From Streptomyces pseudovenezuelae (GTDB taxonomy: Bacteria; Actinomycetota; Actinomycetes; Streptomycetales; Streptomycetaceae), in the NCBI RefSeq assembly GCF_029892565.1, contig NZ_JARXVH010000007.1:186001-250000 (forward strand): a stretch of DNA of 64,000 bases. Reading direction: 5' to 3'. The position numbers were made by a program, and so were the translations under genes. The number at the start of each line of letters is the position of its first letter. The first letter of the stretch is position 1. Positions 16,512 through 25,759 of this stretch are shown here, piece after piece. The notes under the pieces were generated by a model. The model had not been told where the DNA came from. It searched no databases and worked only from the letters and a program-made list of their open reading frames with translations.

Positions 16512-17585
16512 TTGGCAGCGCACCGAAAGCCCGGCCGGCGTTCGGCCGGCGGCAGTACGGCCCGCACCGCCTTCACCATCGCCCTGGCGGGCGCGGCGAC
16601 CGCGACGGCCTTCGAGGGGACCGGACACGCGGAGCCGAAACTGACGCCGCCGCAGGTCAAGACCAAGGTGGACCAGCTGTACCAGGAGGCGGAGACGGCC
16701 ACCGAGAAGTACAACGGGGCGAAGGAGAAGGCGGACTCCGCCGAGCACCGGCTGGGCACCCTGCGGGACGAGGCCGCCCGCAAGACGGACAAGCTCAACT
16801 CGGCGCGGGACTCGCTGGGTTCGATGGCCGCGGCGCAGTACCGCGACGGCGGCCTCGACCCGGCGCTGCAGCTCGCGATGTCCGACGACCCGGACCGGTA
16901 CCTGGACGGCGCCGAGTTCGTCGACCGGGCCGGCACCCGGCAGGCGGCGGCCGTCGCGGGCGTCCGCGAGGAGCTGCGGGAGATCGAGCAACTGCGCGGT
17001 GCCGCACGCGTCGAGCTGGCAGGGCTGCGGTCGCACCAGGCCGAACTGGGCCGCCACAAGAAGACGATCACCGGAAAGCTGGACGCGGCCAAGCGGCTGC
17101 TGTCCGAGCTGTCGCCCGCTGAGCGCGCCCAGTTCGAGGGGGGCGCCGGGGACGGCTCGGCGCGCGCGTCCCGGTCCGCCTCGGGCGCCCGAACCGCCCT
17201 GGAGACCCCAGTCTCCGCCACCGCCGCGGCCCCCAACTCCCGTGCCTCGGCGGCCGTCTCGTACGCCTACGCCAAGCTCGGCAGCCCCTACGTCTGGGGC
17301 GCGACCGGCCCGAACGCCTTCGACTGCTCGGGCCTGATCCAGGCCGCGTACCGCTCCGCGGGCGTCTCCGTGCCCCGCACGACCTACGCCCAGATCGGCG
17401 CCGGCCGACGTGTCACCCGCTCCGAACTGCTCCCGGGCGACCTGGTGTTCTTCTACTCCGGCATCAGCCACGTCGGCCTCTACATCGGCAACGGCCAGAT
17501 GATCCACGCCCCGAACCCCTCGGCCCCGGTGCGGATCGCCCCCATCGACGAGATGCCGTTCGCGGGGGCGACGCGGGTGGTGTGA
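16512..17585 (+). CDS. Secreted NlpC/P60 peptidoglycan endopeptidase (paralogue)
   Basis: The 357-residue paralogue of the gene at 13427 has the same layout: signal sequence (about 1-40), coiled coil (about 45-205), linker, and NlpC/P60 domain with C272 (FDCSGLIQAAY) and H320 (GISHVGLYIG). The coiled coils share VDQLYQEAETATEKYN with VDDLYRQAESATEKYN of the first copy, so the two arose by duplication. TTG 16512 is chosen because it begins AAHRKP, matching ASHRKS of the paralogue. Unlike the first copy it has no c-di-AMP riboswitch, so the two are regulated differently. It probably acts in wall remodelling. Confidence 0.9.
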   Translation: MAAHRKPGRRSAGGSTARTAFTIALAGAATATAFEGTGHAEPKLTPPQVKTKVDQLYQEAETATEKYNGAKEKADSAEHRLGTLRDEAARKTDKLNSARDSLGSMAAAQYRDGGLDPALQLAMSDDPDRYLDGAEFVDRAGTRQAAAVAGVREELREIEQLRGAARVELAGLRSHQAELGRHKKTITGKLDAAKRLLSELSPAERAQFEGGAGDGSARASRSASGARTALETPVSATAAAPNSRASAAVSYAYAKLGSPYVWGATGPNAFDCSGLIQAAYRSAGVSVPRTTYAQIGAGRRVTRSELLPGDLVFFYSGISHVGLYIGNGQMIHAPNPSAPVRIAPIDEMPFAGATRVV

Positions 17586-17615
17586 CCGGCCCGCCGGTCC
17601 GTCACGCCCAGTTCG

Positions 17616-18338
17616 TCACACCAGGCGTCGTGCCGTGGCCCACCGGGTCAACTCGTGCCGGTTCGACAGCTGAAGCTTCCGCAGCACCGCCGAGACATGG
17701 GACTCGACCGTCTTCACCGAGATGAACAGCTGCTTGGCGATCTCCTTGTAGGCGTAGCCCCGGGCGATGAGCCGCAGCACCTCCCGCTCGCGCTGGGTGA
17801 GGCGGTCGAGGTCCTCGTCGACCGGCGGGGCGTCCGTGGAGGCGAAGGCGTCGAGGACGAACCCGGCCAGTCGCGGGGAGAAGACGGCGTCGCCCTCCTG
17901 GACCCGGAAGATGGAGTTGACCAGGTCCGTGCCCGTGATCGTCTTCGTCACGTATCCGCGCGCGCCGCCGCGGATCACGCCGATGACGTCCTCCGCCGCG
18001 TCCGACACGGACAGCGCCAGGAAGCGCACGGGCTGTTCGGCGTCGGCCATCAACGGGGAGCAGCGGCGCAGGACTTCGACGCCGCCGCCGCCCGGGAGGT
18101 GGACGTCCAGGAGGACGACCTCGGGGCGGGTCGCGGTGATGACCGTGACCGCCTGGTCGACGTCCGCGGCCTCGCCGACGACCTCGACTCCGGTCTGTGC
18201 CGTCTGGCCGATCTCGGCCTGCACTCCGGTACGGAACATGCGGTGGTCGTCGACGAGGACCACGCGTACGTGGCGCTCCCCCGCGCCGCCGGCCGCCTGT
18301 TCCGTGCGCTCCGGGTTCGCCTCGGTCGGGTCGCTCAT
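17616..18338 (-). CDS. LuxR-type response regulator of a PspC histidine kinase
   Basis: This 240-residue regulator has a receiver domain (about 24-140, phospho-acceptor D78 in VLLDVHLPGGGG, acidic pair D30/D31). Its NarL/LuxR helix-turn-helix is near 170-235 (LTQREREVLRLIARGYAYKE, KTVESHVSAVLRKL). The ATG overlaps the kinase stop (ATGA), so the two are translationally coupled. The pair resembles LiaSR-type systems that sense cell-envelope stress. Targets probably include the divergent PspC gene, given its position. Confidence 0.92.
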   Translation of the reverse strand: MSDPTEANPERTEQAAGGAGERHVRVVLVDDHRMFRTGVQAEIGQTAQTGVEVVGEAADVDQAVTVITATRPEVVLLDVHLPGGGGVEVLRRCSPLMADAEQPVRFLALSVSDAAEDVIGVIRGGARGYVTKTITGTDLVNSIFRVQEGDAVFSPRLAGFVLDAFASTDAPPVDEDLDRLTQREREVLRLIARGYAYKEIAKQLFISVKTVESHVSAVLRKLQLSNRHELTRWATARRLV

Positions 18339-19627
18339 GACGTCATCTCCGCCCTCTCCATCTCCAGCTCGACCTCTGTGCCGCCGCCAGGCACCGCGCG
18401 CAGCCTGGCTGTTCCGCCGTGGCGTTCCATGCGGCCGATGATCGATTCTCTGACACCCATCCGGTCGGCGGGTATCGAGTCCGGGTCGAAGCCCGGGCCA
18501 CGGTCCCGGACGGACACGAAGACCGTCTTTCCCTCGACTTCGGCGTAGACCTGGACCGCGCCGCCCTCGCCACCGTACTTGGCCGCGTTCACCATTGCTT
18601 CGCGCGCGGCCTGCATCTGTGGTCCCGTCCGGTCGTCGAGCCGGCAGTCGCCGACGACCACGACCTCTATGGGGACGCCGTGTTTGTCCTCCACCTCGGC
18701 CGCGTTGCGCCGCACCGCGTCGGCCAGGGTGGTGGGTTCGTCGGCCTCGTCCTTGCCGGTGCCCTCGGGCTTGTAGAGCCAGGTGCGCAGGTCGCGCTCC
18801 TGGGCGCGGGCGAGGCGGCGCACCTCGTTCGCGTTCTCCGCGTTGCGCTGGATCAGGGTGAGGGTGTGCAGGACCGAGTCGTGGACGTGGGCGGCGACCT
18901 CGGCGCGCTCCTGGGCACGGATGCGCATCAGGCGCTCCTCGGAGAGGTCCTGGGTCATGCGGACGAGGTAGGGGCCGGCCAGGAGCGTTATCCCCACCAG
19001 CACCGCGAGCGCCGCCTGCAGGACGGAACCGAGGTGGGCGGCGGAACCCTGCAGGACGAAGATGCCGGTGACGCCCGCAGTGACGAGGAGGACACCGCCT
19101 GCGGCACGCAGCAGTCTGAGGGTGCGCTTGCGGCGGCCGACCTCGGCCCAGCGGGCCCGCCGCGCGTTGTCCGCCTGGCGCCAGACCAGCGCGACGCCCG
19201 CGCCGACGAGGACGACGGGCCACAGGTACGCCTTCGCGCCGTTGCCCAGATTCACACTGCCCACGAAGACCATGGCCACGACGACCATGAGGAGCAGCGC
19301 GACGATCTGACCCTTGTCGGGCCTGCGGGCGACCAGCCTGCGCCGTCCGTCCGGCGAGGTCTCGGTCGAGACCAGCGACGGCGGCCGCTGGCCGGCCACC
19401 CCGCCGACGCCGAGCGGCACGAAGAACCAGAACGCGGCGTAGAGCAGCGCGCCGAGGCCGTCCGCCATGAACAGGCCGACGAAGACGAGCCGCACCCAGA
19501 TCACGGGCAGCCCGAGATGCCCGGCGAGCCCCCGCGCCACACCACCGAGCCAGCGTCCGTCACTGCTGCGGTAGAGCTTGCGCGGCGGCCGCGGTTCGAC
19601 GAGGGGCGCTGCTGCGGCTTCCGGCAT
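18335..19627 (-). CDS. Sensor histidine kinase with N-terminal PspC domain
   Basis: The 430-residue membrane kinase starts with a PspC domain (about 17-75, with DGRWLGGVARGLAGHLGLP and helix LLYAAFWFFVPLGV). Further membrane helices follow up to about 230. The HisKA_3 dimerisation helix then holds the phospho-acceptor histidine in AAHVHDSVLHTL, and a HATPase_c domain has REAMVNAAKY (N box) and DRGPGFDPD (G1). PspC is the membrane-sensing part of phage-shock and LiaFSR-like systems. Start ATG 19627 is chosen over 19663 because a compact N-terminus precedes PspC. The divergent gene carries a second PspC, indicating a three-part sensory unit. Confidence 0.92.
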   Translation of the reverse strand: MPEAAAAPLVEPRPPRKLYRSSDGRWLGGVARGLAGHLGLPVIWVRLVFVGLFMADGLGALLYAAFWFFVPLGVGGVAGQRPPSLVSTETSPDGRRRLVARRPDKGQIVALLLMVVVAMVFVGSVNLGNGAKAYLWPVVLVGAGVALVWRQADNARRARWAEVGRRKRTLRLLRAAGGVLLVTAGVTGIFVLQGSAAHLGSVLQAALAVLVGITLLAGPYLVRMTQDLSEERLMRIRAQERAEVAAHVHDSVLHTLTLIQRNAENANEVRRLARAQERDLRTWLYKPEGTGKDEADEPTTLADAVRRNAAEVEDKHGVPIEVVVVGDCRLDDRTGPQMQAAREAMVNAAKYGGEGGAVQVYAEVEGKTVFVSVRDRGPGFDPDSIPADRMGVRESIIGRMERHGGTARLRAVPGGGTEVELEMERAEMTS

Positions 19628-19660
19628 GGCATCGATGGTCACACGGCCGCGGTGGCAGGG

Positions 19661-19782
19661 CATCAGGGTCGACCCCGGAGACTCCCCTGATCTTCGGCGT
19701 CCGGGCCCGATTCGCGGAATCCGGGCCTGTCGAACGCTTCCCCGACGCCGGCTCAGGGGCGAAATCAGGGTCCGGCCAGGGT
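19661..19782. promoter_or_regulatory. CAGGG repeats between the divergent kinase and PspC genes, possible operator
   Basis: TCAGGG occurs at 19663-19668, and in inverted sense as CCCTGA at 19685-19690. It then appears twice in direct orientation, 12 bases apart, within GCTCAGGGGCGAAATCAGGG (19751-19770), and CAGGGTCG follows. Repeats of this kind could bind the response regulator encoded next door. The link is inference only. Confidence 0.3.
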
Positions 19783-19826
19783 CGTACCGACTGCCGCCGT
19801 CGCGCCGCGCCCGTCACCATGGACCC

Positions 19827-21311
19827 ATGACAGATCACGAGCGCGCCGCGACGGGTCCGGGACCCGGCTCCGGCCCGCGCCCCACTCCGGGCGCCGGGCC
19901 GCAGGACGCCGCGCCCGCGCCACCCACGGCGGGGGCGGGACCGGGGGCGGGACCTGAGCCGGGGCAAGGGCCCGGGCGGCCTGCTGCGGGCGGCGAGGCC
20001 GGATCCACCGACGCCGCCGTGACCGCCGAGGCCGCCGACACTCTCCGCAAGTTCCGGCGCGACCGCGACTACAAAATGCTCGCGGGCGTGTGCGCGGGGC
20101 TCGGGCGGCAGTGCGACATGGACCCGGTGATCTTCCGGATCACGCTCGCGGTGCTCTCCGCGACCGGCGGCATCGGCCTGATCTTCTACGGCTTCGCGTG
20201 GCTCCTCGTCCCGTACCAGGACGACGAGGAGAACGAGGTCCGCAAACTCCTCACCGGCCGGGTCGACGGCCAGGCGCTGACGGCGGTGCTGTTCGCGCTG
20301 GTCGGCTGCGGAGTGTTCCTGACGATGGTGGCGAACGGCGGGGTGATGACCTTCGCCGTCGTCCTCTCCCTGCTCCTCGCGGGCGCGGGGTACTGGTCGC
20401 GGCAGCGCGGCACCCCCGACCCCGACCCGCTCGCCGCCCAGGCCGCAGCCGACGCCCCGCCGGAGGCCAAGGCACCGCCGGTCCCCGCCGCCTACCCCTC
20501 CTGGTGGCGCGACCCGATCGTCAAGGACGGCACACACGTGGGGGGCACCGGCTATCTCTGGGGCCCCCAGGACTCCCGCGACCGGGACATCGCGGCGGCG
20601 GTCAACATCAGCCTGGGCACCCCCTGGCGCAGCCGCGCGGACATACACGCCCCGCAGCCCCCGGCGCCGCGGCAGCGCGGGCCGCGCTGGATCGGCGGCT
20701 GGGTGTTCGTGCTGGCCGTTCTCGCGGGCGGCCTGGGCACGGCCGGGACCTGGGAGGACCACGCGCTGGGCACCAGCCTGCAGACCGGCCTGGCCTGTGC
20801 GCTGATCGTCTTCGGTCTGGGCATCGCGGTAAGCGCGTTCCTGGGGCGCACGGGCGCGGGCTCGATCTTCCTCGCGATCATCACGGCGGCGCTGCTCGCC
20901 GGCTCGGTCGCGCTCCCGAAGGACATCGACACGCACTGGATACGCACGACCTGGCAGCCCGCCGCGGTGGCCGACGTCCGGGCGAAGTACAACCTGGGCT
21001 CCGGCGTCGGCACCCTGGACCTGAGCCGCGTGCACGTGGCCAAGGGCCGGACGGCGGAGACGGAGGCGGAGGTCGGCGCGGGCCGGCTGAAGGTGATCGT
21101 GCCGAAGGACGCGACCGTGAAGCTGCGCATCGACGTGGGGGTGGGCGACATCCAGTTGCCGGGTGACGAGCAGAAGGACGTGGACGTGGCGCCGGACAAG
21201 CACAAGGAAGTGACCCTGACACCGGTCACGGGCGGCAAGAACACGGGCACGCTCGACATCGACATCCAGGTCGGTCTCGGCCAGGCGGAGGTGAGCCGTG
21301 CTGCGTCATGA
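19827..21311 (+). CDS. PspC domain protein with C-terminal Toastrack/LiaF-like region
   Basis: The 494-residue protein has a Pro/Gly/Ala-rich N-terminus (about 1-75), then a PspC domain (about 80-130; DYKMLAGVCAGLGRQCDMDP). Several membrane helices follow, up to about 370. The extracytoplasmic or cytoplasmic C-terminal region has repeating beta-strand character (LGSGVGTLDLSRV, VGAGRLKVIVP, VGVGDIQLPG), typical of the LiaF/Toastrack fold. Its place, divergent from a PspC kinase and a LuxR-type regulator, makes it the LiaF-like modulator of that system. ATG 19827 is the first plausible start after the promoter region. The next gene overlaps its end by 14 bases. Confidence 0.85.
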   Translation: MTDHERAATGPGPGSGPRPTPGAGPQDAAPAPPTAGAGPGAGPEPGQGPGRPAAGGEAGSTDAAVTAEAADTLRKFRRDRDYKMLAGVCAGLGRQCDMDPVIFRITLAVLSATGGIGLIFYGFAWLLVPYQDDEENEVRKLLTGRVDGQALTAVLFALVGCGVFLTMVANGGVMTFAVVLSLLLAGAGYWSRQRGTPDPDPLAAQAAADAPPEAKAPPVPAAYPSWWRDPIVKDGTHVGGTGYLWGPQDSRDRDIAAAVNISLGTPWRSRADIHAPQPPAPRQRGPRWIGGWVFVLAVLAGGLGTAGTWEDHALGTSLQTGLACALIVFGLGIAVSAFLGRTGAGSIFLAIITAALLAGSVALPKDIDTHWIRTTWQPAAVADVRAKYNLGSGVGTLDLSRVHVAKGRTAETEAEVGAGRLKVIVPKDATVKLRIDVGVGDIQLPGDEQKDVDVAPDKHKEVTLTPVTGGKNTGTLDIDIQVGLGQAEVSRAAS

Positions 21312-21534
21312 GTTCCAGCCCGGAAAACTGATCGCGGGCCTCGCCCTGACCCTCGCGGGCGTCGTCTACGCCGGTGACGCGGGCGGCCTCTGGGACACCC
21401 CGTGGTTCGCGATCATCCCGCTCGTCACAGTGGGCCTGTTCCTGGCCGGCGCGACCAGCGTCCTGACCCGAGCGGTGCGTCGCCGACGGTCCCCACGAAC
21501 AGTCACCGAGCCCCGCCAGGACATACCCGCCTGA
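21298..21534 (+). CDS. Small membrane protein coupled to the PspC gene
   Basis: The 78-residue protein has two membrane helices (about 10-26 and 36-56) and a basic tail. The GTG start lies inside the last codons of the PspC gene (14-base overlap), so it is translationally coupled and probably part of the same envelope-stress unit. I do not recognise the family; a LiaI-like accessory role is possible. Confidence 0.75.
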   Translation: MLRHEFQPGKLIAGLALTLAGVVYAGDAGGLWDTPWFAIIPLVTVGLFLAGATSVLTRAVRRRRSPRTVTEPRQDIPA

Positions 21535-21744
21535 CCTCCGAGCCGCCCGGCATGTCACCGAGGCCGGCTGTCGGAACGGCCCGCCCAGGACGGCCCGCCC
21601 GGGAAGCCACCGCCTCGTCGGACGCCGACGGGGCAGGCCGAGAACCTCATCGACCTGCCCCGCAGACGCGTCAGTCAATGTCCCGCCGACCAGGGGCTAC
21701 CGGCATCTGCCCGCCCGGAGCCCCCGCCGACCAGGACCTACGGC

Positions 21745-22275
21745 CTACCGATACCCACCCGCCCGTTGCCTCCGCCTCGCTCGAAGTGCCGCGTCCAGCG
21801 AGAACACGGACGCGCCCGCGAGGATCAGCGGGAGCCAGGCCATCAGGTAGATCAGGTCGTTGCCGTAGTAGTACGGGTCCGAGGCCCAGCTGACCGTCAG
21901 CCACAGGCTGAGGGAGATCAGGGCGCCGCCGAGGGCGGCCAGTCGGGCGAGGAGGCCGATCAGGGTGCCGATGCCGACGGCGAGTTCGCCGAGGGCGATG
22001 GCGTAGCCGAAGCCGACCGGGCTCTTGAGGGCCATGTCGACCATGGCCGGGATGGCCGCGGAGTCCCGTACGGCGCGCATCATCTCGCCGACGGAGCCGG
22101 AGCCGGAGTCCTTGAGGAACGCGCTGTCGGTGAGTTTGTCCAACCCGGCGTAGATGAACGTGACGCCGAGGAACACACGGAGAGGGAGGAGGGCGTACCG
22201 GGTCGCGGTGTCCCGCCAGTTCCGGCCCTCGTCGAGATAGGGGGGTTGCGTATCCGTACGCGTGCCGTAAGTCAT
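21745..22275 (-). CDS. DoxX family membrane protein
   Basis: The protein is 176 residues long and has four membrane helices. The motif RVFLGVTFIYAGLDKLTD near the N-terminus and the ALGELAVGIGTLIGLLARLA helix are typical of the DoxX/DoxD family. DoxX proteins are implicated in thiosulfate/quinone chemistry or oxidative-stress membrane complexes, but the role in Streptomyces is unknown. The gene is alone between convergent and same-strand neighbours. Confidence 0.85.
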   Translation of the reverse strand: MTYGTRTDTQPPYLDEGRNWRDTATRYALLPLRVFLGVTFIYAGLDKLTDSAFLKDSGSGSVGEMMRAVRDSAAIPAMVDMALKSPVGFGYAIALGELAVGIGTLIGLLARLAALGGALISLSLWLTVSWASDPYYYGNDLIYLMAWLPLILAGASVFSLDAALRARRRQRAGGYR

Positions 22276-22400
22276 AGCCGCCGCCTCTCGCCCGCCATGC
22301 CAAAGACCCCTTCAAAGACCATACGTACGTAAGGGACGGAGTGCTCAATCCGTTTGTGCCGTTTTTCGCGCCGGGGCGCACACACCGGCGTCAGTCCCTG

Positions 22401-23756
22401 TCAGTCCGTGACATCGATCGCGTATCGGTTGGTCTCCACGCCGGCCGCGGTGACCACCTGTACCTCCACCCGCCCGGGCTCGACGTCGGCCGGGACCGGC
22501 ACGGTCAGTACCGCGTCCGTCGGGTTGCGGAAGCCGCCGGCGACCGGGACGAGCGGTACATGGACATGGACCGCGCCGATCCGTACGACCATCCGGGAGA
22601 GCCGGTCGGCGCCCTGCGCGCCCGGCGGTACGAAGCCGGCGCCGCGGATCTCGATGTCGTCGCCGGTGCGGATGGGTGCGTCGAGGTCGCCGGCCTCGCG
22701 GGAGCGGACGACGGAGAGGATCACCGGGCGCCCGCCCTCGGCGTACTTGCCGGCCACGTAGGTGGCGGCGGAGACGAGGACGACCACCGCGAGGCCCCAG
22801 GGGAGGTCGGGCAGTTGGTCCGGGCGGCGGGCCAGCCGGACGGCCGCGAAGACCACGGCGACGGCGCTGAGCACGGCGTACTGGATGTCGGCGAAGGTGC
22901 CGCGGCCGGAGTCGTCGGTCAGCAGGTCGGCCGCGCGCGGGCGGTCCGCCCGTACCTTCTGCAGTCGCTGCCCGAACACCCGCAGGCCGACGACCCGCCG
23001 GACCAGTACGGCGATCGCGCAGACCACGGCGAGGACGGTCACGACACCGGCGCCGCGGGCGAGTTCGAGCCCGGAGATCAGGGTGTCGCGCTCCGCGTGG
23101 TCGGACGCGGCGGCCAGGCGGCCGACCAGCACCAGCACGGCGTAGACGACGAACAGCACCCAGACCGCGGCGACCGTGCGGGAGGTGGAGAGCCGGTTGT
23201 CCTCGCCGATGATCGGTGCCAGTACGCCGCCGCGTGCCCGGTGGAACCAGGACGCGGCGGTCAGGGCGCCGGCCACGAGCAGCGCGGCGAGCAGTCCGGC
23301 GGTGCGTGCGGCGGTCCAGCCGGCGCCGATCGCCGTGAGGGCCTGCACCAGCAGGAGGATCAGTACGAGTGCCCACACCGTGGCCACGGCCCGGCGCCAC
23401 AGGCGGGCCAGCCAGGCCTCGCCCTCGGCCCGGCCGCGTTCGGCGACGAGCCCCGCCGACTGGGTCAGTTCCTCGGAGACCCACTGCCGGGAGGCCTGGG
23501 CCGAATGCGCCACCGCGGCGGGCAGCCCCTGTCCGGCCGCGAACTCCTCGCGCAGCAGCAGGAATTCGGCGACCGCGCGCCGATGCCCCTCGCGCGCCCC
23601 GTGCGGGCAGCCCCCGCAGGTGCAGCCACCCCCGTGCGCGCCACCGGGAGCGCCGCCCGGCGCTCCCCCGTATCCCGTCCGGCCGGCGCTCGCGTCCGCG
23701 CCCCCTCTCGCCTCCTGCACCGCCACGCCCGAAGCCCGCCTTCCCCACAACCCCAT
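22401..23756 (-). CDS. Multi-spanning membrane protein with Cys-rich N-terminus and IPT-like C-terminus
   Basis: The 451-residue protein has a glycine-rich N-terminus with a cysteine cluster (CTCGGCPHG, about 41-49), then an amphipathic region. Six or so membrane helices follow (about 115-360). The C-terminal globular part (about 365-451) reads DDIEIRGAGFVPPG and later PVPADVEPGRVEVQVVTAAG, resembling an IPT/TIG immunoglobulin-like domain. I do not know the family's function. ATG 23756 is chosen; an upstream start at 23819 would add 21 basic residues. The CxCxxC-H cluster could bind a metal. Confidence 0.7.
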   Translation of the reverse strand: MGLWGRRASGVAVQEARGGADASAGRTGYGGAPGGAPGGAHGGGCTCGGCPHGAREGHRRAVAEFLLLREEFAAGQGLPAAVAHSAQASRQWVSEELTQSAGLVAERGRAEGEAWLARLWRRAVATVWALVLILLLVQALTAIGAGWTAARTAGLLAALLVAGALTAASWFHRARGGVLAPIIGEDNRLSTSRTVAAVWVLFVVYAVLVLVGRLAAASDHAERDTLISGLELARGAGVVTVLAVVCAIAVLVRRVVGLRVFGQRLQKVRADRPRAADLLTDDSGRGTFADIQYAVLSAVAVVFAAVRLARRPDQLPDLPWGLAVVVLVSAATYVAGKYAEGGRPVILSVVRSREAGDLDAPIRTGDDIEIRGAGFVPPGAQGADRLSRMVVRIGAVHVHVPLVPVAGGFRNPTDAVLTVPVPADVEPGRVEVQVVTAAGVETNRYAIDVTD

Positions 23757-23912
23757 CGACCGGCGGCCCCGACCGACCGTCGGCCGCCGCCTTGCAAGTC
23801 CCGCGTGATGACAGCGCATTGTGCCCTACGCCACCCCGCCTGTGTCCGGCAGGTCTGGTCGAGGCGGGTGAAGCCTTGGCCGCAGTGTTGACCCGGCTGC
23901 GAGAATTTCCCC

Positions 23913-24803
23913 ATGGCCGAGATCATCCAGCGGGACGGGACCTGGGCCTTCGACGGCACCACGGTCAGGATCACGCCGGGTCTCCACCGCTCCGTGCCAC
24001 TGTTCCGGCAGACGTACGGAGAGGTCGCGGTGCCCCTCGAAGCCGTCGCGGGCGTGGTCCTGGAGCCCGAACGCAAGCGCGGGCGGCTGCGGTTGCGGCT
24101 GCGCGAGGGCGCCGACCCCCTGCTGCAGGCCACCGGCGGGCGGCTGCCGGAAGCGGCCGACCCCTACCGGCTGCTGGTGGACGTGGACCGGTCCGGGGTC
24201 GCCGAGTACGTCGCCGAGGAGATCCGCCAGGCCCTGATGCTGGACCGGATCCCGAAGGATCCGACGAAGGCGTATCTGCTGCCGGGGCCGCCGGTTCCGG
24301 TCTCGGTGCGCTCCTCCGACGGCACCGTCTCCTTCGACGGGACCCAGGTGCGGCTCGACTGGGCCGACACCTCCGACCGGGTCAAGCGGGCGACCGGCCC
24401 GCGGATCATCGCCCTCGGCGACCTCGTGCAGGTCGAGTGGCTGCCCAACTCCGGCTACGAGGACGGCTTTCTGCGCTTCGTGACGCGGGAGACGGTGTTC
24501 TCCAAACTGCCGCCGGAGAAGGACCCGTACGCCCTCGACCTGTGGGGCAGCACCCGCCGCGACCTGCTCACGGCACTGATCGCCACCGCCGTCACCGCCC
24601 GTCTCCCCCATCCGTCCACCCGCGCCGCCGACGATCTCGCGGACCAGGACCGGCCGCAGCTGACGGCGGCCGTACCGGCGCAGTCGGACCATCACGACGT
24701 ACTGCTGCGCAGGCTGCGGGAGTTGGGCGAGCTGTACCGGGACGGGGTGCTGACGGACGAGGAGTTCGCGATGACGAAGGCGGCGGTGCTGCGCGGCTTC
24801 TGA
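23913..24803 (+). CDS. DUF4429 domain protein with C-terminal SHOCT motif
   Basis: The 296-residue protein has two DUF4429 repeats: one opening DGTWAFDGTTVRITPG (about 8-110) and one opening DGTVSFDGTQVRLDW (about 135-210). The C-terminal SHOCT-like helix pair is LRRLRELGELYRDGVLTDEE (about 265-284). DUF4429 folds like pleckstrin-homology domains and SHOCT mediates oligomerisation, so a membrane- or complex-associated role is likely, but no function is established. It is divergent from the membrane protein gene at 22401. Confidence 0.85.
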   Translation: MAEIIQRDGTWAFDGTTVRITPGLHRSVPLFRQTYGEVAVPLEAVAGVVLEPERKRGRLRLRLREGADPLLQATGGRLPEAADPYRLLVDVDRSGVAEYVAEEIRQALMLDRIPKDPTKAYLLPGPPVPVSVRSSDGTVSFDGTQVRLDWADTSDRVKRATGPRIIALGDLVQVEWLPNSGYEDGFLRFVTRETVFSKLPPEKDPYALDLWGSTRRDLLTALIATAVTARLPHPSTRAADDLADQDRPQLTAAVPAQSDHHDVLLRRLRELGELYRDGVLTDEEFAMTKAAVLRGF

Positions 24804-24825
24804 GGCCGTCGGCCGGGGTGGCAAC

Positions 24826-25620
24826 TCAACTCAGCAGATCGGGTTCGCTGCGGCTGATGTCCTGCCAGACGGGCTGGTAGTTGATCCAGGCCACCAGGTC
24901 GCCGCCGAGCTGTTCGCGGGTGGCGACGGCGAGTTTGTGGTCGATGAGGAGCGGGCGGCCGGCCGCCTTGGCGGTGAGCTGCACCTGGCTGGACCGTTCC
25001 ATCGACAGGAACCACCAGGCCGCCGCGTCCACCGAGTCGCCGACCGTCAGCAGCCCGTGGTTGCGCAGCACGAGCGCCTTGCGGGAGCCCAACGCGGAGG
25101 CGATACGGCGGCCCTCGTCGGCGTCGACGGCGACGCCGGTGTAGGCGTCGTACAGCGCGTGGTCCTCGTAGAAGGCGCAGCTCTCCTGGGTGATGGGGTC
25201 GAGGAGGTCGCCGAGCGCGGACAGGGCGCGGCCGTGCACGGAGTGGCAGTGGGCGACGGCCACGACGTCGGGGCGGGCCGCGTGGACCTGGGCGTGCACG
25301 GTGAAGGCGGCCTGGTTGACGTGGTAGCGGCCCTCGATGACCTGGCCCTCGGAGTTGGCGAGGACGAGGTCGCTCACGGTGACGTGCTTGAACGGCATCC
25401 CGAACGGGTTGACCCAGAAACAGTCGCTGTACTCGGGGTCACGAGCGGTTATGTGGCCCGACACACCGTCCTCGAAACCGAGCCGTCCGAAGATCCGCAG
25501 AGCGCCCGCGAGCCGCTCCTTGCGGTGCCGGCGCTCGTCGTCGAGCGACTCGTGCATGGGCGGCATGGCGAAACGCAGCCGGTCCGTGGGGAGCGGCATC
25601 GGTGGGGTCGGCCCGTGCAT
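24826..25620 (-). CDS. Class II aldolase/adducin family protein
   Basis: The 264-residue protein belongs to the class II aldolase/adducin superfamily. The zinc-binding pattern is visible as AHCHSVHG (first two histidines), with a further histidine in LRNHGLLTVGD and E/D residues between. Members act on sugar phosphates or 4-hydroxy-2-oxoacids (fuculose-phosphate aldolase, ribulose-phosphate epimerase), or have lost activity. The start ATG 25620 is chosen since GGAGGA lies six bases upstream, although GTG 25635 is in frame. The substrate is unknown. Confidence 0.83.
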   Translation of the reverse strand: MHGPTPPMPLPTDRLRFAMPPMHESLDDERRHRKERLAGALRIFGRLGFEDGVSGHITARDPEYSDCFWVNPFGMPFKHVTVSDLVLANSEGQVIEGRYHVNQAAFTVHAQVHAARPDVVAVAHCHSVHGRALSALGDLLDPITQESCAFYEDHALYDAYTGVAVDADEGRRIASALGSRKALVLRNHGLLTVGDSVDAAAWWFLSMERSSQVQLTAKAAGRPLLIDHKLAVATREQLGGDLVAWINYQPVWQDISRSEPDLLS

Positions 25621-25759
25621 GTGGTCCTCCGGCACTGGGTTGCTGTACGGGGCGGAAGTTACCGTCGGTCAGCGCAGGAGAACAGGCCTGTGATGTAAAG
25701 ATGACGCACGCGACCGAATCACGACAGAAGATGTCGGGTTTACGGGCGACGATCAACGT

